Below are positions 28,333-37,770 of a stretch of DNA of 64,000 bases, one piece after another. Both the position numbers and the translations under genes were made by a program. The stretch comes from Winogradskyella jejuensis (GTDB lineage: Bacteria > Bacteroidota > Bacteroidia > Flavobacteriales > Flavobacteriaceae): assembly GCF_900129745.1 (NCBI RefSeq), contig NZ_FQWS01000002.1:1054001-1118000 (forward strand), in the 5' to 3' direction. The notes beneath the pieces are model-generated. The model saw nothing but the letters and a program-made list of their open reading frames with translations. It did not search any database and was not told the origin of the DNA. The first letter of the stretch is position 1; each line of letters starts with the position of its first letter.

Positions 28333-31296
28333 ATGAAAACAATCTGTAATTGTTTTTTTCTTATTCTATTTTCAATTGGTTTTGGACAAACCACAGAACT
28401 CTATCAAAAGATTTACGACAATAACGAAGGTTTTGAAATAGACTTTGCACAAACTCTGGCGTTTGATGATTATGGTTTTTTATGGATTGGAGGTAATAAT
28501 CTAGATAATAGGCTAATTATAGCAGAAAAATCCAAACCACCACTCCAACGCTTTAATGGTTATTCTTTTGATAACATTCCCTTACCAAATGACATTACAG
28601 AAGATGTTTTGGGAGTTTCGCAATTATTTAAACGAGATAATGGTAGCTTTTATGTTGTTGTAAAATATGCGAATAGTTATGGGCTTTTTGAACTTAATCC
28701 TAGCACAACTGAATTTAAACATATTTCAATCCATGGAAAACAACAATCCTTTGGCTTGTCACATATTTTTAAATACAATAATAATAATTATATACTTAGC
28801 CAAGAAGGGCGAATAATTACGCTTAATATTCTCGAAAAAGATAATACACTCACGCCTCTATTTAGCTTTACTTCAGAAGAAAATAAATTTTTAGTAGAAG
28901 CGGCAACTCAATTTATAGGCTTCGAAGACTACTGCATCATTAGTGATGATAACTTCGCAATTAAATATTTTGATTGGAATGGCAATCTTTTAAAAGTCGA
29001 ATCATCAAAGCCAAGAAAATGGATTGATGAGACATTTATTTCAAACAATACTAATTATATCTTCAAAAACAATAATAGCGTTTTACAAGAAATTGATGTA
29101 GCTACAAGTACAATTAAACCTGTAAATAATAAACCCTATTTAGATAATTTGCACTTAAATACTTATAATGATGAAAACAACAATCATCTTATCATTTCTT
29201 TTGAAGACAGAGAGTTGAAATTAAGTATACTCGAAGGAAATACGATAAAGACTAAATATAAAATCCCATTAAGAAAATGTGATGGAATTAAGGTTGTATC
29301 CAAAGATTTAAGCCAGGATATTTGGTTGGCTACCGATGGTAAGCTTCACTATTTCAAATTTCCAACGCAAAATGTTAAAACTTATCTTAGAGACCATAGC
29401 ATAAGGGCAATAAAACAACTAGATAGCACTAATGTAATTGTAAGTACAGAAGCTAAAGGTTGGTTTAATCTTAATAGAAAAACAGATTCGGTTACTCCAA
29501 TAAATACAAGATTAGATGATAATAATAGTTCATTAAATTCTAGTAGAAATATCTTTATAGAAGATAATACTATTTGGACATCCTCTGCAAGTAATATTAT
29601 AGAATTAGGCAAAACAGATTACACACTTAAAAAGTATAGACACTATCCTGTAATAGCTTTAGAACAACTTAACGATAGCCTCCTTTTGTATGGTACAAAT
29701 GGGTACAATCTCATGAGCTTTAATAAGAAAACAAAAGCACATATCCCATTAGTAAGTACAGATTCTTTATACATTTTTGATATTGCCATAAAAGACCAAA
29801 ACAATATACTTTGCGCAACAGACAAAGGAGCTTTAATCTACGATTTCGAGAATAATACACATCAGTTTTATGATGCATCACAATTTGAAGATTCCTTTTT
29901 CTTAATGACGGACTATCACAAAGATTATGGCTTCTTATTAGGGTCTAGAAGTGGTCATATTCTCAACTACGACGAAAAAAACAAAACCTTCTCTAAAATT
30001 TACAAAGACGAATTTAATGCAGGTATAGCTACAATTTTTCCACAAGAAAATGGACTATGGATAAACACGTTTAATGGTTACGTAGATTTTAATCTCAAAG
30101 ACAAATCAACAAAACGCTATTCTGATAAGGATGGATTTAGTAATAATGAAGCAAACAGATATAGTGCTTTGAAGATAGGTGAGCAATATTTTGTGGGCTC
30201 TATAGACGGTCTCAATGTCTTTAATCCAAATGATTTAAAACCGCTAGACGAAAACGCTAACCTAATTTTATTGAAAGCCAATTGGTACGACGAAAACTCT
30301 GAGACCTTTAAAGATAATTACGACCAAAACATATTTGAAAAAAGCAAAACCATTGAACTTCCTGTTGAAAACAGGGCTTTAAGTCTAAGTTTTGCCTTAA
30401 AAAACATATACGCAAGAGATAATAGCTATAGTTTTAAGTACCGCCTAAATGATAAAAATTGGGTTAACCTAAAGCAACAAAACTCTATTGCATTTCCTAA
30501 TCTAGCCGCTGGTAATTATAATTTAGAAATCATAGCTTCTGATTTTTCAGGAAACCAAGTAGGCGAACCATTACTCGTAAAAATAAAAAGTAGAGAGTTC
30601 TTTTATAAAACATGGTGGTTTATTGTTGCGCTGTCGCTTGCAGTAATTGCGGTTCTACTCTACTTTTTAAGACAGTTCCAGCTTAGGAAAAAGCTGCAAG
30701 ACCAGTTTGCCTTAGACTTAATACAATCGCAGGAAGACGAGCGCAAACGTATTGCACGAGAACTTCATGATAGTGTAAGCCAACAACTCACACTTATAAA
30801 ACGTAAAGCACAAAGCACAGAACAAACAGAGATATCGGAGCTTACAAATAATACACTCGAAGAAGTAAGGCAAATTTCCAGAGGACTTTTTCCACCTTTG
30901 CTCAAACAATTAGGGTTTACAGAAAGTGTTGAGCAATTAGCCTTAGATATCGACGAAACTAATGCTATATTTATCTCTACAAATATTGAAAATGTTGATG
31001 CGCTTTTAACCGATGACCAATCCCTGCATTTGTATAGGTTTATTCAAGAATGTATTAATAACATATTAAAGCATTCTGAAGCCAAAGCATTTGCCATTAC
31101 CATAGAAAAACAAAAAAGCTTAATTTTAGTCCAAATAAAAGATAACGGAAAAGGATTTGATGTAAGTAGTGCCAGAATCAAAAATAGTTTAGGTTTAAAA
31201 ACGCTAGAAGAGCGCATCCGTTTTCTTAATGGCGAATTAACTATAGAAAGTAAGAACAATCAAGGCACAACAACTACAGCAAAAATCCCGATTTAA
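28333..31296 (+). CDS. Periplasmic-propeller sensor histidine kinase (HisKA_3 type)
   Basis: The 987-residue membrane sensor has a signal peptide (ending IGFGQT), a long periplasmic beta-propeller (about 25-650), a Y_Y_Y domain (about 660-750), one membrane helix (about 760-780) and a cytoplasmic NarL-type kinase. The phosphoacceptor is H812 in EDERKRIARELHDSVSQQ. The N box is FIQECINNILKHSEA and the G1 box is DNGKGFD. Unlike the Bacteroides hybrid systems, there is no fused receiver or AraC domain: the receiver is encoded 3 bases downstream. The ligand is unknown; related propellers sense polysaccharide breakdown products or other envelope signals. Confidence 0.92.
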   Translation: MKTICNCFFLILFSIGFGQTTELYQKIYDNNEGFEIDFAQTLAFDDYGFLWIGGNNLDNRLIIAEKSKPPLQRFNGYSFDNIPLPNDITEDVLGVSQLFKRDNGSFYVVVKYANSYGLFELNPSTTEFKHISIHGKQQSFGLSHIFKYNNNNYILSQEGRIITLNILEKDNTLTPLFSFTSEENKFLVEAATQFIGFEDYCIISDDNFAIKYFDWNGNLLKVESSKPRKWIDETFISNNTNYIFKNNNSVLQEIDVATSTIKPVNNKPYLDNLHLNTYNDENNNHLIISFEDRELKLSILEGNTIKTKYKIPLRKCDGIKVVSKDLSQDIWLATDGKLHYFKFPTQNVKTYLRDHSIRAIKQLDSTNVIVSTEAKGWFNLNRKTDSVTPINTRLDDNNSSLNSSRNIFIEDNTIWTSSASNIIELGKTDYTLKKYRHYPVIALEQLNDSLLLYGTNGYNLMSFNKKTKAHIPLVSTDSLYIFDIAIKDQNNILCATDKGALIYDFENNTHQFYDASQFEDSFFLMTDYHKDYGFLLGSRSGHILNYDEKNKTFSKIYKDEFNAGIATIFPQENGLWINTFNGYVDFNLKDKSTKRYSDKDGFSNNEANRYSALKIGEQYFVGSIDGLNVFNPNDLKPLDENANLILLKANWYDENSETFKDNYDQNIFEKSKTIELPVENRALSLSFALKNIYARDNSYSFKYRLNDKNWVNLKQQNSIAFPNLAAGNYNLEIIASDFSGNQVGEPLLVKIKSREFFYKTWWFIVALSLAVIAVLLYFLRQFQLRKKLQDQFALDLIQSQEDERKRIARELHDSVSQQLTLIKRKAQSTEQTEISELTNNTLEEVRQISRGLFPPLLKQLGFTESVEQLALDIDETNAIFISTNIENVDALLTDDQSLHLYRFIQECINNILKHSEAKAFAITIEKQKSLILVQIKDNGKGFDVSSARIKNSLGLKTLEERIRFLNGELTIESKNNQGTTTTAKIPI

Positions 31297-31299
31297 AAC

Positions 31300-31944
31300 A
31301 TGAACAAAGACATTAAAATTCTTGTAGCCGACGACCATCCAATGCTGCTAAAAGGTTTAAAAGACGAGCTCATAAGCTCTAATTACCAAGGCGTGTTAAC
31401 AGCTAACAACGGTGCGGAAGCTCTAGAAAAAATAGTATCTGAACGGCCAGATATTGCCATTTTAGATATAGAAATGCCGTTATTAACAGGTTTTGAAGTC
31501 ATTAACAAATGTCTAGAAGAAGGAATCAAAACCAAATTTATAGTCTTAACCTCACACAAAGAAAATCGCTATATATATAAAGCCAAATCGCTGAATATTT
31601 CGGGATATTTATTAAAAGACGAACCCTTTAGCGAAATACAAAATTGCATAGAACAGATAGCAAAAAACGAAACTTATTTTAGCTCTACCTTTAATTCTGT
31701 TTTTGAAAACGAAATCTCGCCAGAAATTGAAAAATTAAAACTACTATCCCCATCTGAGCGTACTATTGTTCGTATGATAGCCGACGGAAAATCCTCGAAA
31801 GAAATGGCCGAAAGCCTTTTAATATCTGTGAGAACCATACAAAAACACCGCACCAACATTATACAGAAACTCAATTTAAGCTCCGACCAAGACGCACTTA
31901 ACAACTGGGTAATTTCTAATAAATCTATTCTTTCCTCTATTTAA
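31300..31944 (+). CDS. LuxR/NarL-family response regulator
   Basis: The 214-residue regulator has a receiver domain (phosphoacceptor D56 in IAILDIEMP, switch T/S in VLTSHK, K in LLKDEP) and a C-terminal LuxR-type helix-turn-helix (about 148-205; LSPSERTIVRMIADGKSSKEMA, split, then SVRTIQKHRTNI). It is the cognate partner of the HisKA_3 kinase immediately upstream. The DNA just downstream carries phased TACGTA hexamers that are plausible binding sites. The T9SS-protein gene that follows is a likely target. Confidence 0.93.
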   Translation: MNKDIKILVADDHPMLLKGLKDELISSNYQGVLTANNGAEALEKIVSERPDIAILDIEMPLLTGFEVINKCLEEGIKTKFIVLTSHKENRYIYKAKSLNISGYLLKDEPFSEIQNCIEQIAKNETYFSSTFNSVFENEISPEIEKLKLLSPSERTIVRMIADGKSSKEMAESLLISVRTIQKHRTNIIQKLNLSSDQDALNNWVISNKSILSSI

Positions 31945-31949
31945 ATCAC

Positions 31950-31985
31950 TACGTACCCCTACGTAATTTTTGACATACATACGTA
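31950..31985 (+). promoter_or_regulatory. Three phased TACGTA hexamers (candidate regulator sites)
   Basis: TACGTA occurs at 31950-31955, 31960-31965 and 31980-31985, spaced by exactly 10 and 20 bp, so all three lie on one face of the helix. The third falls inside the spacer of the TTGACA/TAATAT promoter. NarL/LuxR-type regulators bind phased half-sites of this general kind; the link to the neighbouring regulator is inference. The first pair could also form a weak hairpin, TACGTA-CCCC-TACGTA. Confidence 0.5.
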
Positions 31986-31998
31986 TTGTCTGTAATAT
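31970..31998 (+). promoter_or_regulatory. Strong TTGACA-17-TAATAT promoter for the structured leader and T9SS gene
   Basis: TTGACA (31970-31975), a 17-base spacer and TAATAT (31993-31998) form a near-perfect sigma70-type promoter of the E. coli pattern, unusual in a genome whose other promoters use TAnnTTTG. A transcript start near 32005 would place the hairpins at 32018-32132 in the leader RNA. Confidence 0.45.
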
Positions 31999-32017
31999 AA
32001 TTAGCAGCTAAATTGCA

Positions 32018-32132
32018 CTATAAATTAAAATTTATAGCCTGCTCTACTTGCGGCTCCAAAATTTAAGACAATTGTTTCGGGGGAAACATGACATATATAT
32101 CTTTAGAGGAGTCGTAGGTAGAGCAGGTTTTT
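32018..32132 (+). ncRNA. Structured leader RNA or small RNA with 20-bp closing stem and U-tract
   Basis: CCTGCTCTACTTGCGGCTCC (32038-32057) pairs over all 20 positions with 32108-32127 (17 Watson-Crick, 3 G-U pairs) and is followed by TTTTT (32128-32132). The 50-base apical region contains a second perfect hairpin, TGTTTC-GGGG-GAAACA (32073-32088). Directly 5' is an AT-rich palindrome, CTATAAATTAAAATTTATAG (32018-32037). The G-U pairs suggest an RNA structure rather than a DNA palindrome. It may be a terminated small RNA, or an attenuator for the T9SS gene 13 bases downstream. No family could be assigned by eye. Confidence 0.6.
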
Positions 32133-32145
32133 AAATCTAAGAAAA

Positions 32146-33384
32146 ATGAAAACAAAACTACTTTTTACACTAGCATTATTAATAAGCATTGCTACACAAG
32201 CACAAACCGAGTTTACATATACAGGTACAGGCAACTGGACAGACCAAGCCAACTGGTCGCCTTCATACCCTGGAGATAATGGTTTATCTAACCCAGATTA
32301 TATCATTAATATTGATGGTTCTTGTATTTATCAAGATATTATATTTAATGTAAATGCTCAATTAAATATATCTGGTGCTCTTGAATTCCAAAGTAATAAC
32401 GGTTTATCTTTTTTCAATGATGTGTTTTTAGATAATGGTACTCTTAGAGTTTTTAGAAACATCTCTGGTAACACAACACTTTTTGGATCTGGAGAAGTAA
32501 TAACTTCCAATGGTCAGTTATCTAATAGCACAATAAACCCAGGAGGAGACACTAGTTCTGGAACAATTTCTATTCAAAACTTTAGTTCTATTAATAACAT
32601 TCAATTTATTTTCGATGTTTTCAGCACTACTGATTTTGACACTGTTACAGATGTGGGTACAGGTCCATCTTCAGCTAACAATTCTATTACAGTTAATTTT
32701 GATAATTCTGTAACAATTGTTAACAATTCTAGTTTTACACTATTTACTGGTGTTAATAATGACTTTTTTAACTCTTTATCTTTAAGTAATCCCATTAATG
32801 GGTTTCTACCCCAACTTAGTTTTTCCAACGGAAACATAACAGTAACTTATACAGATATAGAAGCACCAACTATTACTAATTGTTCAGGTGACCAAAACGT
32901 AACAGCAGATTGTGATACATTTTACACAATACCAGATTACACAACTACAACTACTGCAACAGATAATGATACTTCTACTACAATTAGCTATACACAATCG
33001 CCACCAGCTGGTTTAGGTGCAGTAGATGGTACAGAGATAACAATAACTGCAACAGATAGTGCTGGTAACTCAAGCGATTGTACATTTACAATAAACGTTA
33101 GCAATCAAACACTCTCTACTAACGAGCTAGACGATATTGTAAGCAGAAATATTTCGTTGTTTCCAAATCCTTCACAAGGTCAATTTACTCTAAAGAATAC
33201 ATCAGGACTAAATCTAAACAGTGCAGAGCTTATAGATGTTAAAGGCGCACTCATACAAACCATAGACCTAGAAGGATTTACGAATGTACAGACCATAGAT
33301 TTATCTGCATTAAACCCTTCGATTTACTTTTTTAAAATATATACTGCCGATGGTGTAGCAACTAAAAAAATAATTATAGAGTAA
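32146..33384 (+). CDS. T9SS-secreted protein with HYR domain
   Basis: The 412-residue protein has a signal peptide (MKTKLLFTLALLISIATQAQ), a Ser/Asn/Thr-rich beta-helix-like region (about 25-240), a HYR immunoglobulin-like domain (about 243-325: EAPTITNCSGDQNVTADC to ATDSAGNSSDCTFTINV) and a type A T9SS sorting domain (about 335-412: ISLFPNPSQGQFTL to KKIIIE). It should be exported by Sec, crossed to the surface by T9SS and anchored or released. HYR domains suggest adhesion. It follows a two-component system and is probably its target. Confidence 0.85.
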   Translation: MKTKLLFTLALLISIATQAQTEFTYTGTGNWTDQANWSPSYPGDNGLSNPDYIINIDGSCIYQDIIFNVNAQLNISGALEFQSNNGLSFFNDVFLDNGTLRVFRNISGNTTLFGSGEVITSNGQLSNSTINPGGDTSSGTISIQNFSSINNIQFIFDVFSTTDFDTVTDVGTGPSSANNSITVNFDNSVTIVNNSSFTLFTGVNNDFFNSLSLSNPINGFLPQLSFSNGNITVTYTDIEAPTITNCSGDQNVTADCDTFYTIPDYTTTTTATDNDTSTTISYTQSPPAGLGAVDGTEITITATDSAGNSSDCTFTINVSNQTLSTNELDDIVSRNISLFPNPSQGQFTLKNTSGLNLNSAELIDVKGALIQTIDLEGFTNVQTIDLSALNPSIYFFKIYTADGVATKKIIIE

Positions 33385-33411
33385 CCCAAACATAATAGCA
33401 CATACACATAC

Positions 33412-33451
33412 AAAACCATTCTTAAATCTATAAGGATGGTTTTCTTTTTTT
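33412..33451 (+). terminator. Rho-independent terminator after the T9SS gene
   Basis: AAAACCATTCTTA (33412-33424) pairs with TAAGGATGGTTTT (33431-33443), a 13-bp stem with one G-U pair and a 6-base loop. One C and then a T-run (33445-33451) follow. Confidence 0.85.
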
Positions 33452-33480
33452 AAATATCTTAGTGGAAATTATTAATTGAT

Positions 33481-34749
33481 ATGAAAAAACTCCTAACCTT
33501 ACTTCTACTCGCTTCCTTTAGCATTACAGCACAAAACTCAATGGAACAAGACATTATTGACATCGAAGATAAACTCATTGAATGGCGTCGCGATTTTCAT
33601 CAAAATCCAGAACTCTCTAATCGTGAGTTTAAAACGGCGGAGAAAATTGCTAAGCATCTTAAGTCTTTAGGTTTAGACGTTGAAGTCAATGTCGCTAAAA
33701 CAGGCATTGTTGGTATTTTAAAAGGAGACAACCCTGGAAAAGTCGTGGCTTTACGTGCTGATATCGATGCTCTGCCAGTAACCGAGCGTAACGATTTACC
33801 CTTCAAATCTGAAGTAAAAACTACCTTCTTAAATACTGAAACTGGTGTGATGCATGCTTGTGGTCATGATACACATACCGCCATATTAATGGCAACTGCC
33901 GAAGTATTTAGCAAACACAAAGACAAAATTAACGGCACTATAAAATTCATTTTTCAACCTGCTGAAGAAGGTCCACCACCAGGTGAGGAAGGTGGCGCAA
34001 AATTGATGATTAAAGAAGGGGTTTTAGATAATCCTAAGGTCGATGCTATTTTTGGATTGCATATTAACTCGCAAACGCCAGCTGGTGTTATTAAATACAA
34101 AACAGGAGGTATTATGGCATCTGTAGAGCGCTTTGTTATCAACGTAAAAGGAAAACAAACACACGGTTCTCAGCCATGGTCTGGTGTTGACCCAATATTA
34201 ATTTCAGCAAAAATTATCGATGGTTTGCAAACGATTATCAGTCGTGAAGCACGTTTAACGGATGAAGCTGCTGTAATTACGGTTGGAAAAATTACTTCAG
34301 GAACACGTTTTAATATCATTCCGGAATCTGCTGAAATGATTGGTACTGTGAGAACACTAGACCCAAAAATGCGTGCTATGATTGAGCGTCGTATGAAAGA
34401 AATGGTGGAGACTATTGCCAAAGCTTACGGTGGCGAGGCGACGATTACCTTTCAGAATAATACATCCATAACGTATAACGATGCGGCTTTAACTGAACAA
34501 ATTTTACCATCCATTCAAAAAGTTGCGGGCGCAGAAAATGTACAACTCATGAAAGCGACTACTGGCGGTGAAGATTTCTCTTATTTTCAAGAAAAAGTAC
34601 CAGGCGTTTATTTCTTTTTAGGTGGTATGACACCAGGAAATACGGAAGCTTTTCCACATCACACACCAGATTTTCAAATTGATGAAAGTGGGATGCTTTT
34701 GGGTGTTAAAGCCTTTACACAAATCACCTTAGACTACTTGAACAATTAA
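33481..34749 (+). CDS. M20-family amidohydrolase (exported N-acyl-amino acid hydrolase type)
   Basis: The 422-residue protein has a signal peptide (MKKLLTLLLLASFSITAQ). Metal-site segments are ALRADIDALPV, MHACGHDTHTAILMA and QPAEEGPPPGEEGGAKLM, and TTGGEDFSYFQ is near the end. This is the pattern of the AmhX/IAA-amino-acid hydrolase/hippuricase group. It probably hydrolyses N-acylated amino acids or related amides in the periplasm. It follows a strong terminator and starts its own transcript; the FMN enzyme gene is 4 bases downstream. Confidence 0.9.
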   Translation: MKKLLTLLLLASFSITAQNSMEQDIIDIEDKLIEWRRDFHQNPELSNREFKTAEKIAKHLKSLGLDVEVNVAKTGIVGILKGDNPGKVVALRADIDALPVTERNDLPFKSEVKTTFLNTETGVMHACGHDTHTAILMATAEVFSKHKDKINGTIKFIFQPAEEGPPPGEEGGAKLMIKEGVLDNPKVDAIFGLHINSQTPAGVIKYKTGGIMASVERFVINVKGKQTHGSQPWSGVDPILISAKIIDGLQTIISREARLTDEAAVITVGKITSGTRFNIIPESAEMIGTVRTLDPKMRAMIERRMKEMVETIAKAYGGEATITFQNNTSITYNDAALTEQILPSIQKVAGAENVQLMKATTGGEDFSYFQEKVPGVYFFLGGMTPGNTEAFPHHTPDFQIDESGMLLGVKAFTQITLDYLNN

Positions 34750-34753
34750 TTTT

Positions 34754-36331
34754 ATGGATACTATTCTTCAGTTTCTTGGGCAAATCCCATGGTGGCTTTG
34801 GATTATCATAGCTTTGGCAATTGTTGCTATTAGAGACATTTTCTTTCAAAAGCGTCACACTATAAGTCATAATTTTCCTATCGTTGGCCATTTACGCTAT
34901 TGGTTAGAGAGTATTGGCCCAGAAATGCGTCAGTATTTTGTAGCAAACAATCGTGAAGAATTACCGTTTAACCGTATTGAGCGTGGCTGGATTTATGCTT
35001 CAGCAAAGAAGGAGAACAACTACGAAGGTTTTGGTACAGATAGAGATATCTATGCGCATCAGCATATATTTATTAATAATGCAATGATGCCTTATAAAGT
35101 TGAGGATAATCATCCTAATGCCATCGATAAATGCTTTTTACCATGCGCAAAAGTCATGGGCGAATACAACAAACGTAAAAAGCCTTACCGTCCAGCATCA
35201 ATTATAAACGTTTCTGCAATGAGTTTTGGTTCATTGTCTGCTAAAGCAGTAGAATCGCTAAATAAAGGCGTGAAAATAGCAGATGCTTACCACAACACAG
35301 GTGAAGGCGGTCTGTCGCCTTACCATAGTCATGGTGGCGATGTGGTGTTTCATTTTGGTACAGGATATTTTGGGGTTCGTGCGGAAGATGGTGGATTCTC
35401 CATGGAAAAAATGATTAAACTGGTTGAAGACAATCCTTTTATTCGTGCTATAGAAGTTAAACTATCACAAGGCGCCAAGCCAGGTAAAGGTGGTGTTTTA
35501 CCTGGTAAAAAGATTTCTAAAGAAATTGCAGAAATACGTGGTGTCGAAGTCGGAAAAGATGTCTTATCTCCTCCAAATCATAAAGCTTTTTCTAATGTCC
35601 CTGAACTGGTAGATTTTATTGAAGCCATTGCGGAAGCAACTGGATTACCAGTAGGTATAAAAGCGGCTATTGGAAAATTAGAACAATGGGAAGAATTAGC
35701 TAAAATTATGAAATCCGAAAATCGCGGCCCAGATTTTATTGCTGTAGATGGTGGCGAAGGCGGTACAGGAGCTGCACCTCCAAGTTTTGCCGACCACGTC
35801 TCTTTACCATGGGTTTACGGCTTTAGCGATATTTATAAGCTCTTTCAAAAATATGGAATTGAAAAACGCGTTGTGTTTATTGGCAGTGGTAAACTAGGTT
35901 TCCCAGCAAAAGCTGCTATGGCATTTGCAATGGGCGTCGATTGCATCAATGTAGCCCGTGAGGCTATGATGAGTATTGGCTGCATACAAGCGCAAATCTG
36001 CCACACAAATCGCTGTCCTGCTGGTATTGCTACACAAAGTAAATGGCTACAAAACGGTATTAATATTCCTTTAAAATCTGAACGTTTGGCGCAATATTTC
36101 AAAACATTTAGAAAAGAATTGATAGAAATTACGCATGCCGCAGGCTACGAGCATCCTTGCCAGTTCAACATGACTGATATTGAAATGAATGTCGATGACC
36201 ACAACCTAACTAAAGAATTCAACTCTACTTTTGGTTACAACAAAACACCTATAGATTTTAAAAGTATGCAAGACCTTAAAGATTGCATTTATCTCGGAGG
36301 AAAAACTAAAACCAAACAATTGCAGAATTAA
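34754..36331 (+). CDS. FMN-binding glutamate synthase-family protein
   Basis: The 525-residue protein has an N-terminal membrane helix (WWLWIIIALAIVAI, about 14-27) followed by the FMN (beta/alpha)8 barrel of the glutamate synthase large subunit. GEGGLSPYH, GAKPGKGGVLPG, VDGGEGGTGAAP and the iron-sulfur pattern C-x5-C-x4-C in CIQAQICHTNRCPAG are clear. The glutaminase and C-terminal GltB domains are missing, so it cannot be complete glutamate synthase. Similar stand-alone proteins are widespread and their substrate is unsettled. Confidence 0.87.
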   Translation: MDTILQFLGQIPWWLWIIIALAIVAIRDIFFQKRHTISHNFPIVGHLRYWLESIGPEMRQYFVANNREELPFNRIERGWIYASAKKENNYEGFGTDRDIYAHQHIFINNAMMPYKVEDNHPNAIDKCFLPCAKVMGEYNKRKKPYRPASIINVSAMSFGSLSAKAVESLNKGVKIADAYHNTGEGGLSPYHSHGGDVVFHFGTGYFGVRAEDGGFSMEKMIKLVEDNPFIRAIEVKLSQGAKPGKGGVLPGKKISKEIAEIRGVEVGKDVLSPPNHKAFSNVPELVDFIEAIAEATGLPVGIKAAIGKLEQWEELAKIMKSENRGPDFIAVDGGEGGTGAAPPSFADHVSLPWVYGFSDIYKLFQKYGIEKRVVFIGSGKLGFPAKAAMAFAMGVDCINVAREAMMSIGCIQAQICHTNRCPAGIATQSKWLQNGINIPLKSERLAQYFKTFRKELIEITHAAGYEHPCQFNMTDIEMNVDDHNLTKEFNSTFGYNKTPIDFKSMQDLKDCIYLGGKTKTKQLQN

Positions 36332-36366
36332 GCCAAACCTATTATGTTTGCTAAAAACTAAAACTT

Positions 36367-36888
36367 ATGACCTCAGATACTATCCTACAATTATTCATCA
36401 ACCTACTACCAACATTCATTGTCGCAGCAATAGCATACTACTTTTTTAAAGGACATATCGATAATGAAAACAAACGAAGACGTTTTCAGCTACAAAGAAA
36501 TACTCAAAAAGAATCTTTACCACTACGCTTACAAGCCTATGAGCGCATGGCTTTATTTTTAGAACGTATCTCTCCAAATAAATTGGTAGTTAGAGTAAGG
36601 CCAACTTCCTCAAAGAAAGAAGATTACGAAAACTTACTTATAGCAAGTATTGAACAAGAATTTGAGCATAATCTCGCACAGCAAATTTATATTACTGATG
36701 AATGTTGGAATGTTATCAATGCTTCAAAAAATGCAACTATTCAATTGATTAGAAAGTCTAGCTTAAGTGAAAAAGTAGACTCAGCAGACAAGCTTAGAGA
36801 AGTTATTCTTACTAATTTAATGGACAAATCTGCACCTAGTAATGCTGGTCTTTCGTTTATAAAAAATGAAGTGAGTGAACTCTGGTAG
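36367..36888 (+). CDS. Conserved flavobacterial membrane-anchored protein of unknown function
   Basis: The 173-residue protein has one N-terminal membrane helix (about 8-27) and a cytosolic helical domain that begins with a basic patch (ENKRRRFQLQRN). SLPLRLQAYERMALFLERISPNKLVVRV (about 51-78, here split by its charged residues) looks like the conserved core. No domain is recognised. It lies 35 bases after the FMN enzyme on the same strand and ends next to the patatin gene on the other. Confidence 0.6.
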   Translation: MTSDTILQLFINLLPTFIVAAIAYYFFKGHIDNENKRRRFQLQRNTQKESLPLRLQAYERMALFLERISPNKLVVRVRPTSSKKEDYENLLIASIEQEFEHNLAQQIYITDECWNVINASKNATIQLIRKSSLSEKVDSADKLREVILTNLMDKSAPSNAGLSFIKNEVSELW

Positions 36889-37770
36889 TTAGCTATGCTT
36901 TTTCTCTGCATAGTCATAGCCTTGCTGCCACCACTTCTCCATTAAGTGCTTACTAAATATCAAAGAGTTCTCTGTTAGTGTCGTTGGCGTGTAATACAGA
37001 TTCAGTTTTGCACCTCGATTTTTAGCAGCTAATTTACCAATAAGAATATCGTTTCTTTCGTTTTGGTCTAAAAGATGCCCAAACAAATTCAGCATTAAAG
37101 AAAAAGGATTTTTACCCAAGACTTTTTGCCTATCCATAGTTTCAGCTTCTAAAACTATAGCGTCAACTTCGGTCGCACCACGAAGTATGGCTTCTCGTAT
37201 AGGAATTACACTCCCTAAACCTCCATCGGCATATTCGTGACCGTTGACAACAGCGAGCGACATAAATGGTACGTAATTACAGGAAATCCAAATCCAATCA
37301 CAAAATTCTTCGTAAGTACATTCTTGGATAGATTTGTACTCTACCCGATTCATAGACAAATTAGCTACCGTAATTACAACATCGTGCTTTTCCTTCTGAA
37401 TTTTATTAAATTCCTCAAGTGTAAAATTCTTTCGGATATTCCGTTTTAATGCTTTGCTTTCACCAAACGTACGCTTCCGCTTTATAAATTGCCACAAGGA
37501 ATTCACAAAATCTATTGATACATATTCACGGTCGCCTTTTTTACGCTGCACAAAAGGACTAACACTAAAAATATCATGTTGCTGCACGTTAGTAAATATA
37601 TCATAGAGCTTTCCAATTTCACCACAAGCCAGATGCGGTACCAATAGACTACCTGTAGAAGTACCCAAAAACATATCGTACTCTCGGTTTTCGCGCTCCA
37701 TGAGATACTGCGCTACACCACCAGCAAACGCGCCTTTACTTCCGCCTCCCGATATAACTAATGCACGCAT
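36889..37770 (-). CDS. Patatin-like phospholipase
   Basis: The 293-residue serine hydrolase has the Ser-Asp dyad. The oxyanion loop is SGGGSKGAFAGG (7-18), the nucleophile elbow is GTSTG (36-40, S38) and the catalytic aspartate is in DGGLGS (about 182-187). There is no signal peptide, so it is probably cytosolic and releases fatty acids from phospholipids. Its ATG overlaps the stop of the M1 peptidase gene by one base, indicating coupled translation. Confidence 0.88.
   Translation of the reverse strand: MRALVISGGGSKGAFAGGVAQYLMERENREYDMFLGTSTGSLLVPHLACGEIGKLYDIFTNVQQHDIFSVSPFVQRKKGDREYVSIDFVNSLWQFIKRKRTFGESKALKRNIRKNFTLEEFNKIQKEKHDVVITVANLSMNRVEYKSIQECTYEEFCDWIWISCNYVPFMSLAVVNGHEYADGGLGSVIPIREAILRGATEVDAIVLEAETMDRQKVLGKNPFSLMLNLFGHLLDQNERNDILIGKLAAKNRGAKLNLYYTPTTLTENSLIFSKHLMEKWWQQGYDYAEKKHS

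Noticed and set aside
28333..31296. Hybrid two-component system of the polysaccharide-utilisation type
   Set aside because: No receiver or AraC domain is fused and no SusC/SusD genes are near; it is a classical kinase with a separate LuxR-type regulator.
31950..31971. TACGTA-CCCC-TACGTA followed by T-rich DNA as a terminator of the response regulator gene
   Set aside because: The stem has only two GC pairs per arm, and the third phased box and TTGACA element make an operator/promoter reading better; kept as an alternative only.
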